This document shows positions 7,220-14,761 of a stretch of 64,000 nucleotides of DNA, one piece after another (position 1 is the stretch's first letter; each line of letters begins with the position of its first letter). The position numbers were made by a program, and so were the translations under genes. The notes under the pieces were generated by a model. The model saw only the letters and a list, made by a program, of their open reading frames with translations, was not told where the DNA came from and did not search any database. The stretch is from JAGDMS01 sp050015455 (GTDB lineage: Bacteria > Desulfobacterota > Binatia > HRBIN30): NCBI GenBank assembly GCA_050015455.1, contig JBEKBJ010000002.1:62001-126000 (forward strand). The letters run 5' to 3'.

Positions 7220-7741
7220 ATGCGCGCCGCGACCACGATGTCGGCGATCGAGGTTGTCAAACTGCGGATGAAGATCGGCGTCCACGAGTTCGAAGCGGAA
7301 GGGCCACGCGATCTGGTGACGGCGCAGCTCGAAACGTGGAAGCATCTCGCGGGACTGTACGCGGCGGCCGCGACAGCGGATGGTCGCACCGCCGCCGGCG
7401 ACCCGGCGCTGCGTCCCCCCTTTGCAGCCGACGCCGAGCGGAAGCTGATTAGGCTGCGCGTCAGCCCCAGCGGCCAACGGCGCAACGCGGACGCCGCCCT
7501 GTTGATCCTGTACGGCTATCACACCTGGTTCGCCGCCACCGACGAGGAAGAAGTGCCGGCCACCCGCTTGAAAGCCGCATTGGCTGCCTCGGGTCACCGG
7601 CCGAAGCGCTTGGATCGCGTCCTTGCGCCGCACCTGGCCGCCGGTTTGGTGAGCAAAAGCGGGCGCCACAGGCACGAAACGTATGCCCTGACGATATCCG
7701 GGGCGCCAGCACGCCGCGGCGCTCGCACGCCGGCTCTCTGA
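7220..7741 (+). CDS. Hypothetical protein with GVHEFEAEGP motif
   Basis: 173 residues, or 167 if the ATG at 7238 (MSAIEVVKLRMKIG) is used. The N-terminus RMKIGVHEFEAEGPRDLVTAQLETWKHL recalls a group of uncharacterised bacterial proteins in which this strand-rich segment precedes a helical domain. The rest (ILYGYHTWFAATDEEEVPATRLKAALAASG, then GHRPKRLDRVLAPHLAAGLVSKSGR) reads like a winged-helix with a GLVSKSG...YALT hairpin. There is no strong ribosome binding site. A DNA-binding role is a guess. Confidence 0.5.
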   Translation: MRAATTMSAIEVVKLRMKIGVHEFEAEGPRDLVTAQLETWKHLAGLYAAAATADGRTAAGDPALRPPFAADAERKLIRLRVSPSGQRRNADAALLILYGYHTWFAATDEEEVPATRLKAALAASGHRPKRLDRVLAPHLAAGLVSKSGRHRHETYALTISGAPARRGARTPAL

Positions 7742-8263
7742 GCAGCGGTGAGCCGTCAGAGTTGCCCGGAAACGCGGCTGGCGTGGTGCGTTGGACCGCT
7801 CACCCTTTCTCAACGGGCTGACGGCCTCGCCGCGATGGCGCCCACTGCCGGGTCGGGAACCGTTATGGCCTGCGGCAATAAAAACCTAGCCATATTCCAA
7901 ACCGGAATGGCGCATTACAACAGGTTAGGAGCCAGACCTGAGCTGTTTTGGCCTCATCTACTCGAGATCAGGCCGAACCTGAAACGATTGTGGCTTGTTA
8001 CAAATGAGTTACAGCCAGACCAACTTTAGTTCTGGCCGCCGCGTCCGGCATGGAGCCAGATCCAGAGCCGATCTGGCTCACACTCATCACGATCAGGCCA
8101 AAACAACAGCCAATTTCGGCTTGCGGCTGCCGAAATGGCGTGTGCGGGTGCAGGTCCGAGGCGACGTTCCACCAAAGTGCAAAATCAATGTTCCGAGGGA
8201 TCACTTAGAGATCTGCAGAGTGATCGACATTGGCGGCAGCGACGAAGCCGGGAAGGAGTGAAC
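7742..8263. other. Intergenic region, no gene seen
   Basis: No frame with a convincing start or composition. A degenerate inverted pair of a GTTTTGGCCT-type segment (near 7943) and AGGCCAAAAC (near 8094) brackets about 150 bases and could form a long imperfect stem. The last 30 bases carry the leader and GGAAGGAG site of the next gene. Confidence 0.45.
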
Positions 8264-8875
8264 ATGGTTACGACAGTTCTTTTGCTGCGGCACGGCGAGA
8301 CGGCGCTCAACCGGAGTGGCGCGTTGCGTGGACTGATCGACGTGCCGCTGTCGGAACATGGCCAGCGCCAGGCGCGGCTGCTGGCGGCGCGTATTGCCGC
8401 CGAGTACCAACTCTCCGCGCTCTGGGCCAGCACGCTGCAGCGGGCGCGGTCCACGGCTGAGGAGGTGGCCCGCGTCACCGGTCTCGGCGTCCAGATCGAT
8501 GCCCGTTTCAACGACGTGGACTACAGCAGCTGGGCAGGACGAACGTGGGAAGAACTGTCGCCGGAGGAACAGGTCGAGTTCCAGCGGTGGCAAAAGCATC
8601 CCGAACTGCCGCTCCCCGGGGCAGAACATCCCGCCGACGTGCAGCGCCGTGCGCTCGCAGGGCTGGCTACGCACGCCGAAGCTGGGAACGGCTGCATCGC
8701 GATTGCAGCGCACGATGCCGTCTTGCAACTGCTCCTCTGTGGCGTGTTGGATATTGATCTGCAGAGCTATCGTGGAATCGCGCAGCACACCGCGACACTC
8801 AACGAATTGGAGCGAACTGCAGCCGGATGGCGGGTACGCCTCCTGAATAGCGCGTACCACCTCGATGACACGTGA
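8264..8875 (+). CDS. Histidine phosphatase (phosphoglycerate mutase-like)
   Basis: 203 residues with the branch-1 histidine phosphatase signature LLLRHGETALN near the N-terminus (His of RHG is the phosphate acceptor), the second Arg in STLQRARSTAE, and the second catalytic His in IAAHDAVLQLLL. It resembles GpmB/CobC-type proteins. The substrate could be a sugar phosphate, alpha-ribazole phosphate or other small phosphoester and cannot be told here. I use the ATG at 8264, with GGAAGGAG 5 bases upstream; the frame opens earlier but without ribosome binding signals. It stands alone. Confidence 0.85.
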   Translation: MVTTVLLLRHGETALNRSGALRGLIDVPLSEHGQRQARLLAARIAAEYQLSALWASTLQRARSTAEEVARVTGLGVQIDARFNDVDYSSWAGRTWEELSPEEQVEFQRWQKHPELPLPGAEHPADVQRRALAGLATHAEAGNGCIAIAAHDAVLQLLLCGVLDIDLQSYRGIAQHTATLNELERTAAGWRVRLLNSAYHLDDT

Positions 8876-9485
8876 TGCGGCGCGCTTCTGAGTGAGCGCC
8901 TACCGCACGCGTCGGCAGCGCCGGCGAGGCGGTGTACTCAGCCTGCAAGGGCGGCATCATTGCCTTTTGTAAGACTCTGGCGAGGCCCCCATGGCCCAGG
9001 GCTCACCCAGCGTCTCGGTGCGCGTAACTATCCTTGCGCTGGCGCGTTTCGGCATTGCACCGGAAGCGGAAGTCAAGTCCCTGGAAAAGCGCTGGAAGAA
9101 GTACCGACAGGCGAGCGGATGCGATTTGCATGGAAAACCAAGCGCCACCGGAGGTCCGGCGTGAGCGGTGGCGACATCCTGCAGGGGTTGCGCACGCCGT
9201 TTTCCTATGTCGTGGGTGCCCAACCCTTGGGAATCGCGAGGCATTGCCCGGCATTTGCCCACTGCTCAGCCTGCGTGATAGTGCACGGGTTGGCGAACGA
9301 TCGTGGGCCACAGTAGCGGGGTTTTTCGCCGTGTTCTGCGCTTTCGAACTTCGAGGTATTCTAGCTGTCAGCCGCATGCGCAGCGAGCGAAACGATGGCC
9401 GAGGAACGGCCGAAGAGGGCGCTGTACATAGTTGGCCGAGAGTCACCTGGTCAAGCTCAGCTCAGATGGTCAGGGGAGAACGCTT
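8876..9485. other. Intergenic region holding a dehydrogenase remnant
   Basis: Apart from the short-chain-dehydrogenase fragment at 8905-8985 I find no coding signal. The last bases carry the AGGGGAG site (9472-9478) of the next gene. Confidence 0.5.
8905..8985 (+). pseudogene. Catalytic-segment fragment of a short-chain dehydrogenase
   Basis: This reads ARVGSAGEAVYSACKGG followed by IIAFCKTLAR, which matches the catalytic YxxxK helix of classical short-chain dehydrogenases (usual form GSSGEAVYAACKGGVIAFTKTLARE). The frame has no start and stops soon after. An N-terminal piece of a similar enzyme lies at 11671-11841, on the far side of the histidine kinase gene and in the wrong order for one interrupted gene. 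Confidence 0.55.
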
Positions 9486-11600
9486 ATGAGTAGCGCCAAG
9501 AATCAGGGTGGAGCCGAAAGATCCTCGGGCGCACTAGACCCCAGGAAACTGTATCGAGCATTCTTCGAGGAAGCTCCTGACGCTATGCTAGCTACTGACC
9601 CTCACGGGCGGTTCATTGTCGTCAACCGGCGGGGAACTGCGCTGACCGGCTATTCCCGCGAGGAACTACTCGGCATGGCCATCACGGATCTCATCAACCC
9701 GGAGGACCTTGCACGGGACCCGATCAGCATGGATGATTTGCGGGCCGGAGAAATCGTCACAAAGGAGCGCAACATCCTCCGGAAGGATGGCAGCCTGCTC
9801 CCGGTAGAGATACGCACTCGGATGCAGCCGGAAGGGAGCTTGCTGGTCATCGTTCGCGACATCACCGAGCGCAAGCGGGCCGAAGCCGAACAAGCAGCGC
9901 TTCTAGAGATTGCCAAAGACATCGCCGGCGTACTCGATCTCAACGATCTTCTCAGACGCGTGCTCCAGCGCACCGCCGCCGTGCTGTCCTGCGACTACGT
10001 CGTCACTTATTATTTCGACGCCACGCGCGGGGCCTACAGGCCGCTGGCCTGGTACGGTGTTCCCTCCCGGCTAGAGCCAGACATGATCGTACCCGAGTTC
10101 ACCTCCGGCCAGCCCTTGGTCGAAGCGTTGCTCGGGACGGAAACCGTTGTCATCAACGACATCGCCAACCAGAGCTTGGTGCCGCTGGAGATCTTCACTC
10201 ACTTCGGACTCACCGCCATGTTGGTGGTTCCGCTCGCGGTGCGCGGGCGAAGGATGGGCGCGCTGGTAGCGCTGAACGCCGAAAGTGGCCGCCGCTTCGC
10301 CCCGCACCAAGTGCGGTTGCTGGAAGGGATAGCGCAACAGGTGGGTGTCGCCATAGAAGCCGCAGATCTCTATCGCGCACAGGAGGAAGAAGCGGCGATC
10401 GCCGGCGCCTTCGGGCGCGTCGGGCAGGAGATCATGTCTTCGCTCAGCAACCGCGGGCTGCTCAACCGGCTTTGCCAGGTGACCACCGAGGTTATGGGCT
10501 GCGACCGCAGTGGCACCTCGCTTTGGGACGCTCGGGAAGAAGCCTTCGTTCCCGTCGCCAGCTACGGCGACTCGCCGGAGCAGTGGGAGACGATCCGCCT
10601 GCTTCGGTTCCGCCGGTCCGCGCTAGCGACGCAAATCGAGGCCATGGAGCGCGACGGGATTTTCAAGATGAAAATCGCGGACCTGCCCGACTCGGGGCCC
10701 AAGGCGGCAGCTCGCGCGTGCGGCGTGACCGCAAGCATGATGGTGCCGCTGCACCGCGGCAGCGAGCTGGTCGGGTTTCACACCGCCGACTACTGCGGCC
10801 GCGAGGAGGTGTTGGGAGAGCGCGACGCGCGTATCGCGCGCGGCATCGGCCAGCTAGCATCGCTGGCGCTGGAAAGTGTGCGGCTGATCGAGGAGCTGGA
10901 GCGGGCCAATCGCTTGAAGTCCGACTTCGTCGCCACCATGTCCCACGAGCTCCGCACGCCGCTCAACAACATTCTGGGATACAGCGATCTCTTGCTCGAC
11001 GGCGGCTTCGGCCCAATGACCAAGGACCAAGTCCACACACTGCAGCGGATCGGCAAGAGCGCTGAGGGGCTGCTCGAACTGATCACCGCCACGCTCGACC
11101 TGAGCAGTCTCGACACCGGACAGGTGCAACTCGATGTCCAGGCCATCGACTTGCCCGATCTGGTCAGGGAGTTAGACGCCGAGATCTCCGGGCTCCGTGA
11201 AAACCCCAACGTGAACTTCGCGTGGGATGTCGCGCCGGAGCTGCCGGAGCTACGCAGCGATCCGGCTAAGTTGAAGGTGGTGCTCAAGAACCTGATCAGC
11301 AATGCGATCAAGTTTACCCATGCGGGCAGCGTCGTGGTGCGGCTGCGCGCGCGTGATGGCGGTGTGGAGATTACGGTAGCCGACACCGGGGTCGGCATTG
11401 CTCGCGACATGCTGCCGGTGATTTTCGACCCGTTTCGCCAAGGCGAGCCAGCCATGACCCGCGAGCACGGCGGTGTCGGTTTGGGGCTCTACATTGTGCG
11501 CCGGGCAATCGACGTGCTCGGGGGTACGATCGAAGCTGAAAGCATCGTCGGGCAAGGCTCGATGTTCTGCGTTTGGGTGCCGTCACGGCTGGCGGCGTAA
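9486..11600 (+). CDS. PAS-GAF-GAF sensor histidine kinase (704 aa)
   Basis: A cytoplasmic hybrid-free sensor kinase. Order of domains: PAS (about residues 20-135, FFEEAPDAMLATDPHGRF to RDITERKR), a first GAF (about 140-320), a second GAF (about 330-490), a coiled segment, HisKA with phospho-accepting His in FVATMSHELRTPLNNILGYS, and HATPase_c with N box (LKNLISNAIKFTH), G1 (VADTGVGI) and G2 (GGVGLGLYIV). No transmembrane segment, so it senses an internal signal or ligand. I choose ATG 9486 because AGGGGAG lies 7 bases upstream; the frame opens 18 codons earlier without such a site. No response regulator gene is adjacent, so its partner is elsewhere. Confidence 0.9.
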   Translation: MSSAKNQGGAERSSGALDPRKLYRAFFEEAPDAMLATDPHGRFIVVNRRGTALTGYSREELLGMAITDLINPEDLARDPISMDDLRAGEIVTKERNILRKDGSLLPVEIRTRMQPEGSLLVIVRDITERKRAEAEQAALLEIAKDIAGVLDLNDLLRRVLQRTAAVLSCDYVVTYYFDATRGAYRPLAWYGVPSRLEPDMIVPEFTSGQPLVEALLGTETVVINDIANQSLVPLEIFTHFGLTAMLVVPLAVRGRRMGALVALNAESGRRFAPHQVRLLEGIAQQVGVAIEAADLYRAQEEEAAIAGAFGRVGQEIMSSLSNRGLLNRLCQVTTEVMGCDRSGTSLWDAREEAFVPVASYGDSPEQWETIRLLRFRRSALATQIEAMERDGIFKMKIADLPDSGPKAAARACGVTASMMVPLHRGSELVGFHTADYCGREEVLGERDARIARGIGQLASLALESVRLIEELERANRLKSDFVATMSHELRTPLNNILGYSDLLLDGGFGPMTKDQVHTLQRIGKSAEGLLELITATLDLSSLDTGQVQLDVQAIDLPDLVRELDAEISGLRENPNVNFAWDVAPELPELRSDPAKLKVVLKNLISNAIKFTHAGSVVVRLRARDGGVEITVADTGVGIARDMLPVIFDPFRQGEPAMTREHGGVGLGLYIVRRAIDVLGGTIEAESIVGQGSMFCVWVPSRLAA

Positions 11601-11670
11601 GGCCGAAGCCTGCTGCGCACTTCCGGAACCCTTGTCGCTCGGTTTGCTCCGCGCGTGGGCTGCGGTCATT

Positions 11671-11841
11671 GTGGCGGCCACGAAAAGCCTACAAGGGGAA
11701 ACGGCATTTGTGACCGGCGGCAGCAGCGGGCGGGCGATCGCGCTACGGCTCGCCGACGACGGCGCCCGTGTCGCGGTGGCGGATATCAACATCCAAGGCG
11801 CCAGGGAAAGCGAGCACCTGGTGCGTGCAGCCGGGGGTGAC
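11671..11841 (+). pseudogene. N-terminal fragment of a short-chain dehydrogenase
   Basis: This reads KSLQGETAFVTGGSSGRAIA then LRLADDGARVAVADIN, the Rossmann N-terminus of a classical short-chain dehydrogenase. The cofactor motif is damaged: TGGSSG is followed directly by RAIA, where the family has TGxxxGIG, so Ile-Gly is lost. After AAGGD the frame switches, without a stop, into integrase sequence. The gene is therefore a remnant fused by deletion. Confidence 0.7.
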
Positions 11842-12257
11842 ATTCGCCGGTCTCGCGTCTTGTGGCGGGAAGCGGCACCGAAAACCGCGGGGAGTGAGCG
11901 CGCGGTCAAAGTTGTGCCGGAACTCCACGACATCTTGCGCGCGTTGAGCCCGGTGCATGCAGACAGCGATCTGCACGTCTTTCGTGGACGCGACGGTCAC
12001 CCGCTGCACCAAGACCGGGTGACACAGCGCCACTGGCAACCCGCCCTCCGGGAGCTGCAGATCCGTCCGCGCGTTTTGTACGCATGTCGGCACACGTTCA
12101 TCAGCTTGGCGCTCACCGCTGGCGTGAACCTGAAGTGGCTAGCCGAGTACTGCGGCACCTCGGTGGTAATGATCGAGCGCCGCTATGGCCGCTACATGGC
12201 CCCGCCTACAGATCAGCTTGAGCACCTCTCCGCGACGCTGCCATCCGCCAAAGAAAA

Positions 12258-12294
12258 CGAAACTCGTGACCCTACCCCCAGGTCACGAGTTTCG
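12258..12294 (-). terminator. Strong hairpin terminator after tRNA-His
   Basis: CGAAACTCGTGACC (12258-12271) and GGTCACGAGTTTCG (12281-12294) form a 14-bp perfect stem with a 9-base loop. Read on the minus strand it is followed by TTTTCTTT, as expected for a terminator about 26 bases after the 3' end of tRNA-His. On the plus strand there is no T-run. Confidence 0.8.
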
Positions 12295-12320
12295 CGCCGC
12301 AAAGACCACAGAAAAACAAG

Positions 12321-12394
12321 GGTGAGTGAAGGGGCTCGAACCCTCAACCCCTGGAGCCACAGTCCAGTGCTCTGCCAGTTGAGCTACACTCACC
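12321..12394 (-). tRNA. tRNA-His (GTG)
   Basis: Minus-strand cloverleaf: acceptor GTGAGTG paired with CACTCAC, D arm AGCTCAACTGGCAGAGC, anticodon stem CTGGA/TCCAG with loop CTGTGGC giving anticodon GTG, and T arm GGGGTTGAGGGTTCGAGCCCC. An extra G at 12394 would pair with the C73 discriminator, the G-1 hallmark of tRNA-His. CCA is not encoded. A T-rich stretch and a hairpin terminator follow. An integrase remnant lies immediately beyond the 3' end. Confidence 0.95.
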
Positions 12395-12570
12395 GTCCCC
12401 GGTGATCCGGCGCGCGCCAGCGGAGTAGGACGCACCGTCGGCGTGCTCGTCAGCCTCCGCTATGGCATACGTGATCGAAGACGAAGGTGCAAGAGACCCC
12501 GGCGGGCGGCGGGGGCACGCCGACGGCGATGCTCGGCGCCCTGTTCAGAATTCTACTCTGAGGGCTCCGA

Positions 12571-13338
12571 CTACAGGCCGCCGCGCACGGCACGCACGGA
12601 GTTCGGCACGATGCTTTTCTCGAACGCGTTGACGATTCCGACGTTCCCGTCCACGGCCCAAGCGTTGGTGGGAATGTCTTGGTACGTCGTCGACGACCAG
12701 TAGAAGCCCAATTTCGTGCAACTGCAGGTCGCCGCCGTGCAACCGGGACCCGGTATGGTGGGGCACCCGGTGTTGAACGCAGGATCGACCGCCGGGGCTA
12801 CCCGGCCTGCATCCACGAGGCTCTCCAGCTCGCGCCGGTTCGGGAGCCGCCAATCGCAGTGATCCGCAAAACACGGCGACGCGTTCAAGTTGGCAATCTT
12901 GACGCTGAATGCCTCAGACCAAGTGTAGGTATTGTTCGCGTCGTGGATGCTGCCGTCTTGCACCAGTTTCTCCCACATCAGTCCGGTCACGTTGTCGGTG
13001 ATCGTCCCGTCCCCGTTGTCCGTGTAGCTGAGCGGTGCGCCCGCCCCAACTGCGGCGTCCTGCCCGGCCGGCAAGCCCGGACACGCGCCCAGCGCACCCG
13101 ACCCCTGGTCGCACTGCATCTGCCCGGTGCTCAAGAGCCCCCCGCCCTGACAGGGCACGGGTTCCGCCGCGCACCCGTTCAGGGCCGCGTTCACCACACG
13201 CAAGATTTCGTCGATGGTGACCACGTGATCGCCGTTGATGTCTCCGGCACAGCATGATGCAGCCTGGGTGCTGCGGACCGCGATCAACAACGCTACTGAA
13301 ACCACACCACACAACGGAGACCGCCGCAAAGTTCGCAT
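12571..13338 (-). CDS. Secreted DUF1566 (Lcl-like) protein with dockerin-like repeat
   Basis: About 255 residues. Signal peptide (MRTLRRSPLCGVVSVALLIA..QA), then a single dockerin-like calcium loop (AGDINGDHVVTIDEILRVVN), a Cys-containing spacer and a DUF1566 domain with its marks TDNVTGLMWEK, WRLPNRRELESLVD, FYWSSTTY and AVRGG. DUF1566 proteins are surface or secreted proteins of unknown biochemical role, related to Legionella Lcl adhesins. The ATG at 13338 has GGAGGAG 8 bases upstream; an in-frame ATG at 13344 is only 2 bases from that site. It lies 65 bases after the last cytochrome gene on the same strand and may be read through with it. Confidence 0.8.
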   Translation of the reverse strand: MRTLRRSPLCGVVSVALLIAVRSTQAASCCAGDINGDHVVTIDEILRVVNAALNGCAAEPVPCQGGGLLSTGQMQCDQGSGALGACPGLPAGQDAAVGAGAPLSYTDNGDGTITDNVTGLMWEKLVQDGSIHDANNTYTWSEAFSVKIANLNASPCFADHCDWRLPNRRELESLVDAGRVAPAVDPAFNTGCPTIPGPGCTAATCSCTKLGFYWSSTTYQDIPTNAWAVDGNVGIVNAFEKSIVPNSVRAVRGGL

Positions 13339-13403
13339 CGCCATTACTCCTCCAGGTATGTCTCGCTTAGCACCGCGTGAACATCAGGGCCAGGCTTCTG
13401 CGC

Positions 13404-14726
13404 TCAATTGTCCTCCCCCTTGGGTTTCGGCGCTGCGGGTCTCCTGCCGGGGCTCTTGCGGTCGTAGTACTGCGGCTTGTGACATCCCGGCGAGCAGCCT
13501 CCGCCGGTTTCGGTTTTCACAAACCTCAACGGTAGATTCCATTTGCCAAACGGGACGGTGTCGGCGATCAACTTCGGATTAGGGCTCCCGTGGAGGCTGT
13601 GACAAAGTATGCAGCTGCGCGCTTTTTGCTTGTTGTGCACGTGCACATAGTGAAGATTTTTCTCGCCGTCTCTGAAGTTCGTCGCGAATGACGTCTCAGC
13701 GTACTGGACCATATCGCGCTTGTGACAGCCGAAGCACAAGGCGAACTCGGTGTCGGTGTACGGAACGTAAATGTCCGACGGGAATTCGTTCACCAGGAGG
13801 TGCTCGTTCTGGCCGCCGTGTGGATCATGACAGCGACTACACTTGCCGTCGTTGTTGGGACCATGCTGCACCGTCGCGTTCTTGGGGATGATCGAGTCGT
13901 GACAGGTAACGCAGAGGTCCTTTACCGGACTCAGCAGCATCTTTTCATTGTCGCTGGCATGCGGTGAATGACACGACGCGCATCCCTTCTCCATCAAGAG
14001 AGCGGGATGGCTCACCGGCGAGTTCTTGACCTTCTCGCCGATCTGCGGGTGGCAGAGAAAACACAGTTCCTGGCCCTCCTGAGCCAGCATTTTCGGATAA
14101 TCGCTGCCATGAGGGTTGTGGCATGACGTGCATCCGCTCGCCAAAGCCGGATGCACGTTTTTCTTCTTCAGCACGTCCGGCATGTCGGTATGGCAGCCGA
14201 AGCACAAATCGTCGCCTTCCTTCAAAAGCAGCTTCTTGGTATCCGACGAGTGGGGGGTGTGACAGAGCGTGCAGTCTCCGGCGGAAACGGGACCATGGAC
14301 GACCTTGAAATCGACATGATCCGCATGACAGGTCCGACACAGGTCCTTCATTGGCTGCACCAGCATCTTGGGCTGATTCGACGCATGGGGGTTGTGGCAC
14401 GTCGTGCACAGCCCCGACTGGACCGGGGAATGAACATCGCTCTTCGCAAATCCGTCGCGGTCATGGCAGGTAAAGCAGAGATCGGGCGGATCCTGCGTGA
14501 GCTTGAACGTCTTCTTGCCCTTTTGCGGATGCGGCGTCGTCTCCGACTGGTGACAGGTCTCGCAGGTTTCCGCGATTGGATGGACGGTCTGTGCCTTCAG
14601 CAGTGTAGCGTGACACTTCTCGGAGACACAAGTTCCCTCCGCTAGCGCACCGTTGCCCATCAGCAAGACGGCGCTCACCAGCAGCGGAGCGAGCCCGAGG
14701 CAAGCGTGGAAATTCTTCTGATCCAT
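13404..14726 (-). CDS. Periplasmic or surface multihaem cytochrome c, up to 15 haems
   Basis: 440 residues starting MDQKNFHACLGLAPLLVSAV, a signal peptide; AAGGA lies 8 bases upstream of ATG 14726. It contains 13 CxxCH motifs (CETCH, CFTCH, CTTCH, CRTCH, CTLCH, CFGCH, CTSCH, CFLCH, CASCH, CVTCH, CSRCH, CFGCH, CILCH) plus CVSEKCH (CX4CH) at the N-terminus and CSPGCH (CX3CH) near the end. Most sit in doubled-CxxCH repeats with GxCxxCHxPHxSxxxKxL, which pack haems in a row. It is the last cytochrome of the minus-strand conduit operon. Its likely role is moving electrons between periplasm and outside; no substrate site is visible. Confidence 0.9.
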   Translation of the reverse strand: MDQKNFHACLGLAPLLVSAVLLMGNGALAEGTCVSEKCHATLLKAQTVHPIAETCETCHQSETTPHPQKGKKTFKLTQDPPDLCFTCHDRDGFAKSDVHSPVQSGLCTTCHNPHASNQPKMLVQPMKDLCRTCHADHVDFKVVHGPVSAGDCTLCHTPHSSDTKKLLLKEGDDLCFGCHTDMPDVLKKKNVHPALASGCTSCHNPHGSDYPKMLAQEGQELCFLCHPQIGEKVKNSPVSHPALLMEKGCASCHSPHASDNEKMLLSPVKDLCVTCHDSIIPKNATVQHGPNNDGKCSRCHDPHGGQNEHLLVNEFPSDIYVPYTDTEFALCFGCHKRDMVQYAETSFATNFRDGEKNLHYVHVHNKQKARSCILCHSLHGSPNPKLIADTVPFGKWNLPLRFVKTETGGGCSPGCHKPQYYDRKSPGRRPAAPKPKGEDN

Positions 14727-14761
14727 GTGCCCATTCCTTTTTTGCACTGCCGAAACGCGAA

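Larger units (their letters stand above)
11842..12405 (+). pseudogene. C-terminal remnant of a tyrosine recombinase (phage-type integrase)
   Basis: Begins inside the catalytic domain (APKTAGSERAVKVVPEL) and keeps the R-HTF box (RVLYACRHTFISLALTAG), the WLAEYCGTSV helix and the nucleophile region (MIERRYGRYM, Tyr in RYG). The N-terminal arm, SAM-like domain and first catalytic Arg are missing. The frame has no stop after the Tyr motif and runs on through the hairpin at 12258-12294 and antisense through tRNA-His to 12405. The natural C-terminus has thus been lost or changed. Integrases usually sit next to the tRNA they use as attachment site, so tRNA-His is the likely target. Confidence 0.75.

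Noticed and set aside
9003..9446. Open frames between the phosphatase and the histidine kinase
   Set aside because: No ribosome sites, Arg/Pro-rich and unrelated to known folds; only the short dehydrogenase piece at 8905-8985 looks real.
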